Shown piece by piece: positions 20,739-22,417 of a DNA stretch of 22,417 nt (position 1 is the first letter of the stretch; each line of letters begins with the position of its first letter). The notes below the pieces were generated by a model that was not told the origin of the DNA, made no database searches, and was given only the letters and a program-made list of their open reading frames with translations. Position numbers and translations under genes: made by a program. The stretch spans positions 1 through 22,417 of the forward strand of contig DASUTU010000054.1 of assembly GCA_036374435.1 (NCBI GenBank). Reading direction: 5' to 3'. This DNA comes from CALGFI01 sp036374435 (GTDB taxonomy: Bacteria > Actinomycetota > UBA4738 > HRBIN12).

Positions 20739-20872
20739 CGGCGGCGCCGGGCCGCGTCGTCGGCTCGCCGGCGGGCGGACCGGGCCCGCGCGCGGAGCCG
20801 GGCGGTGTAGCCGCCGAGCGCGACCACGGTGAGGACGTACCCCGCCACCACGTAGCCGGCGTTCGCGTCCAT
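20735..20872 (-). CDS. ccmD: Small heme exporter protein CcmD
   Basis: A 45-residue protein with one membrane helix (about 6-23, GYVVAGYVLTVVALGGYT) followed by a strongly basic cytoplasmic tail (ARLRARARSARRRADDAARRRR). This is the classic CcmD layout; it stabilises CcmC-CcmE and heme-loaded CcmE release. Its ATG overlaps the ccmC stop by one base (TGATG, 20874-20870). Its TAA (20737-20735) overlaps the ccmI stop on the other strand in a shared TTAA. Confidence 0.88.
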   Translation of the reverse strand: MDANAGYVVAGYVLTVVALGGYTARLRARARSARRRADDAARRRR

Positions 20873-21609
20873 CAACGATCATCCTCGTCGGGGAAGGCGC
20901 CGAGGGGCGAGAGCGCCTCCCGCGTGGCGCGCTCCTCGAGCCGGCCCACCCGGAGCCGCACCGTCATCAGGTACGCGTAGGTCACCGTGAACGCGGCCAC
21001 GGCCACCAGCAGCGTGACGAGCATGACGCCTTCGATCTCGGGGCCGCCGAGGCGCAGCACGGTCGGGCCCTGGTGCAGCGAGCGCCACCACAGGACCGAC
21101 ACGTGCACGAGCGGGACGTCCACGAACCCGACGATGCCGATCACGGCCGACCACCGCGCCCGGCGGCCCGGGTTGTCGGTGACCCGCCGCACGGCGAGGT
21201 AGCCGAGGTAGATCAGCAGGAGGAGGGCGGTGGTGGTGAGCCGTGGGTCCCAGGTCCACCACGTCCCCCACACGGGTTTGCCCCACAACGCGCCGAGCGC
21301 GATCGCGAGCGCCGTGAACAACACGCCGATCTCGGCCGAGGCCGCCGCGACGCGGTCCCAGCGGGTCCGCGTCGTGCGCAGATAGGCGACGCTCGAGACG
21401 AACACGACGAAGAAGGACAGGTACGCGAGCCAGGCGGCCGGGACGTGCACGTACATCAGGCGCTGGACGTTGCCCTGGACCGCGTCCGGGGGCGCGACGA
21501 CCAGCGACAGCACCGCGCTCAGCCCGAGCGCGCCGAGGGCCGCCGCCCCGAGCAGCCGCTCGCCGCCGCGCGACGTCGCCTTGCCCAGTCCCTGCGCCGC
21601 GACCTGCAT
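20872..21609 (-). CDS. ccmC: Heme transporter/handling protein CcmC
   Basis: A polytopic membrane protein that loads heme onto CcmE. It has 245 residues with about six helices. The tryptophan-rich motif is GKPVWGTWWTWDPRLTTT; conserved histidines lie in MYVHVPAAWLAY and DVPLVHVSVLWWRSLHQG. The start ATG at 21609 has AAGGGTGG upstream (complement of about 21617-21624); no other start is better supported. The gene is immediately adjacent to the left end of an IS110-family element, which occupies its promoter side, so its present promoter may lie in the IS. Confidence 0.94.
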   Translation of the reverse strand: MQVAAQGLGKATSRGGERLLGAAALGALGLSAVLSLVVAPPDAVQGNVQRLMYVHVPAAWLAYLSFFVVFVSSVAYLRTTRTRWDRVAAASAEIGVLFTALAIALGALWGKPVWGTWWTWDPRLTTTALLLLIYLGYLAVRRVTDNPGRRARWSAVIGIVGFVDVPLVHVSVLWWRSLHQGPTVLRLGGPEIEGVMLVTLLVAVAAFTVTYAYLMTVRLRVGRLEERATREALSPLGAFPDEDDR

Positions 21610-21807
21610 TACTGGTCCACCCTTCTTGCGTGAGGTTCGAAGGAACGGCCTGTCCGGGGGTGCATGCTCTGGGCATCTCGGTGGCCGGCGGGGGAAAGGC
21701 CGGCGTGCATCGCCCCTCGAGGGCCAGGCTGATACCGCCACCCCCGCCGGCTCCCGGGAGCGCAGAGCGGCGATGGGAAGACGCGCCCAGAGCGCCAGTC
21801 AGTAATG
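21607..21807. repeat. Short inverted repeat CATTACTG ... CAGTAATG flanking the structured leader
   Basis: CATTACTG (21607-21614, including the ccmC start codon) is the exact reverse complement of CAGTAATG (21800-21807). It encloses the two longer stems of the candidate RNA. It could be an outer stem, an element-end signal or coincidence. Confidence 0.35.
21661..21800 (+). ncRNA. Candidate bridge RNA in the IS110 left end
   Basis: Two long nested pairings are exact. GCTCTGGGC (21666-21674) pairs with GCCCAGAGC (21785-21793), and GCCGGCGGGGG (21684-21694) pairs with CCCCCGCCGGC (21741-21751). They leave internal loops of 9 and 33 bases and an apical region of 46 bases that can fold further (for example CCCTC/GAGGG near 21714-21723). 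In the IS110 group the left end is known to encode a bridge RNA with target- and donor-binding loops, located upstream of the recombinase exactly as here. Guide bases were not assigned because the right end and empty target site are unseen. The RNA ends are approximate. Confidence 0.55.
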
Positions 21808-21860
21808 AACCGCGACGCGCTTCCGCCACCGGGTAGGCCCCCCGATCGAAGGGAGGTCTG

Positions 21861-22417
21861 ATGTTCGTCGGCATCGACTGGGCGAAGGAGTCCCACGACA
21901 TCTGCGTGGTCGACCCGGCCGGCAAGATCCGCGGGCGGGCAACCGTTGCCCACTCGCAGGAGGGCTTCGACGAGCTCGCCAGGCACCTCGCCAGGTGGGC
22001 GGAGCAGGGGGAGATCCTGGTCGGCATCGAGCGGCCCGAGGGCCGCCTCGTCGACCGCATCTTGGAGGCCGGCTACCCGATCGTGGTGGTCCCGACCTTC
22101 GCCATGAAGGACTTCCGGCGCCGCTACGCCGTGGGCGGGGCCAAGTCCGATCCCGGTGACGCGTACGTGATCGCGGATGTGACGCGCACCGACGGCCACC
22201 GTCTGCGGCGCCTGGAGCCGCTGGCCGAGCAGACGCGCGCCCTGCGATCGGTGATCCGGGCCCGAGATGACCTGGTGGACCAGCGGGTGGCCCTTTCCAA
22301 CCAGCTCCGGTCCTGTCTGGAGGCCTACTGGCCCGGAGCTGCGGTGATCTTCGCCGATGTGTGCTCGGAGATCTGCCTGGCGTTCCTGGAGCGCTACCCC
22401 ACGCCCGAGTCCGCCGC
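21861..22417 (+). CDS. IS110-family DEDD transposase/recombinase, 3' end cut by window edge
   Basis: A RNA-guided serine/DEDD recombinase of the IS110 family; the first 185 residues are present. The RuvC-like DEDD catalytic set is visible: Asp6 (FVGIDWAKESHD), Glu57 (VGIERPEG), Asp97 and Asp100 (KSDPGDAYVIAD), with spacing like that of characterised IS110 enzymes. The coiled DDLVDQRVALSNQLRSCLEAYWPG helix region follows. ATG 21861 has a strong GGGAGGT ribosome site just upstream. The C-terminal Tnp domain with the catalytic serine would lie beyond the window. It looks undamaged as far as it can be read. Confidence 0.93.
   Translation, partial: MFVGIDWAKESHDICVVDPAGKIRGRATVAHSQEGFDELARHLARWAEQGEILVGIERPEGRLVDRILEAGYPIVVVPTFAMKDFRRRYAVGGAKSDPGDAYVIADVTRTDGHRLRRLEPLAEQTRALRSVIRARDDLVDQRVALSNQLRSCLEAYWPGAAVIFADVCSEICLAFLERYPTPESA

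Larger units (their letters stand above)
21610..22417 (+). mobile_element. IS110-family insertion sequence, left part (runs off window)
   Basis: A DEDD-type recombinase gene with a roughly 250-base structured non-coding leader, the organisation of the IS110 group. The exact left boundary cannot be set because IS110 elements lack clear terminal inverted repeats and the right end is outside the window; it lies somewhere between about 21610 and 21661. Confidence 0.65.

Overview
The window is a high-GC (about 70% by eye), gene-dense bacterial segment. GTG starts, strong third-position G/C bias, 4-base GTGA/ATGA gene overlaps, a tRNA with no encoded CCA and a TreS-maltokinase fusion fit a deep-branching, little-studied member of the Actinomycetota or a similar high-GC lineage. 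This placement is inference. A System I (Ccm) cytochrome c maturation cluster argues against a typical Streptomyces or Mycobacterium, which use System II.

Layout: (1) 2-7317 (+) is a storage and trehalose glucan operon: a nearly complete trehalose synthase-maltokinase fusion cut by the window edge, then glgB and glgX. (2) 7328-8878 (+) is an ALDH7-like aldehyde dehydrogenase. (3) 8888-9315 (-) is a Uma2-family endonuclease gene broken by an internal deletion and frameshift. (4) 9442-11303 (+) holds an amidohydrolase and a zinc-ribbon protein with an Ala/Glu/Pro-rich linker. (5) 11346-11416 is tRNA-Gly(UCC). (6) 11524-12216 (-) is an intact VapBC-type toxin-antitoxin pair with a perfect palindrome at its promoter, followed by a second, decayed VapC relic (12350-12590). 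(7) 12604-13807 (-) is azlD, azlC and a small membrane protein, divergent from a MocR-type regulator and a PhzF-like enzyme (13954-16328, +). The divergent intergenic region carries repeated CCAATC boxes that look like the regulator's operators. (8) 16397-20738 (+) is ccmE-ccmF-ccmG-ccmH-ccmI, chained by GTGA overlaps. It runs tail-to-tail into ccmC-ccmD (20735-21609, -), and the stop codons of ccmI and ccmD overlap in a TTAA. (9) 21610-22417 is the left part of an IS110-family element. Its DEDD recombinase starts at 21861 and runs off the window. The roughly 250-base leader folds into nested long stems and is a good candidate for a bridge RNA.

How the genes work together: TreS-Mak converts trehalose to maltose and then maltose-1-phosphate. 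That normally feeds GlgE (not in the window, possibly just upstream), while GlgB branches and GlgX trims the glucan. The Ccm genes together handle heme export and handover (CcmC, D, E), apocytochrome reduction (CcmG, H) and ligation (CcmF, H, I). CcmA and CcmB are not in the window. The IS110 element lies immediately upstream of ccmC, where they might be expected, so it may have split a ccmABCD operon. The most interesting items are the IS110 leader RNA and the two independently deleted defence/toxin-type genes.
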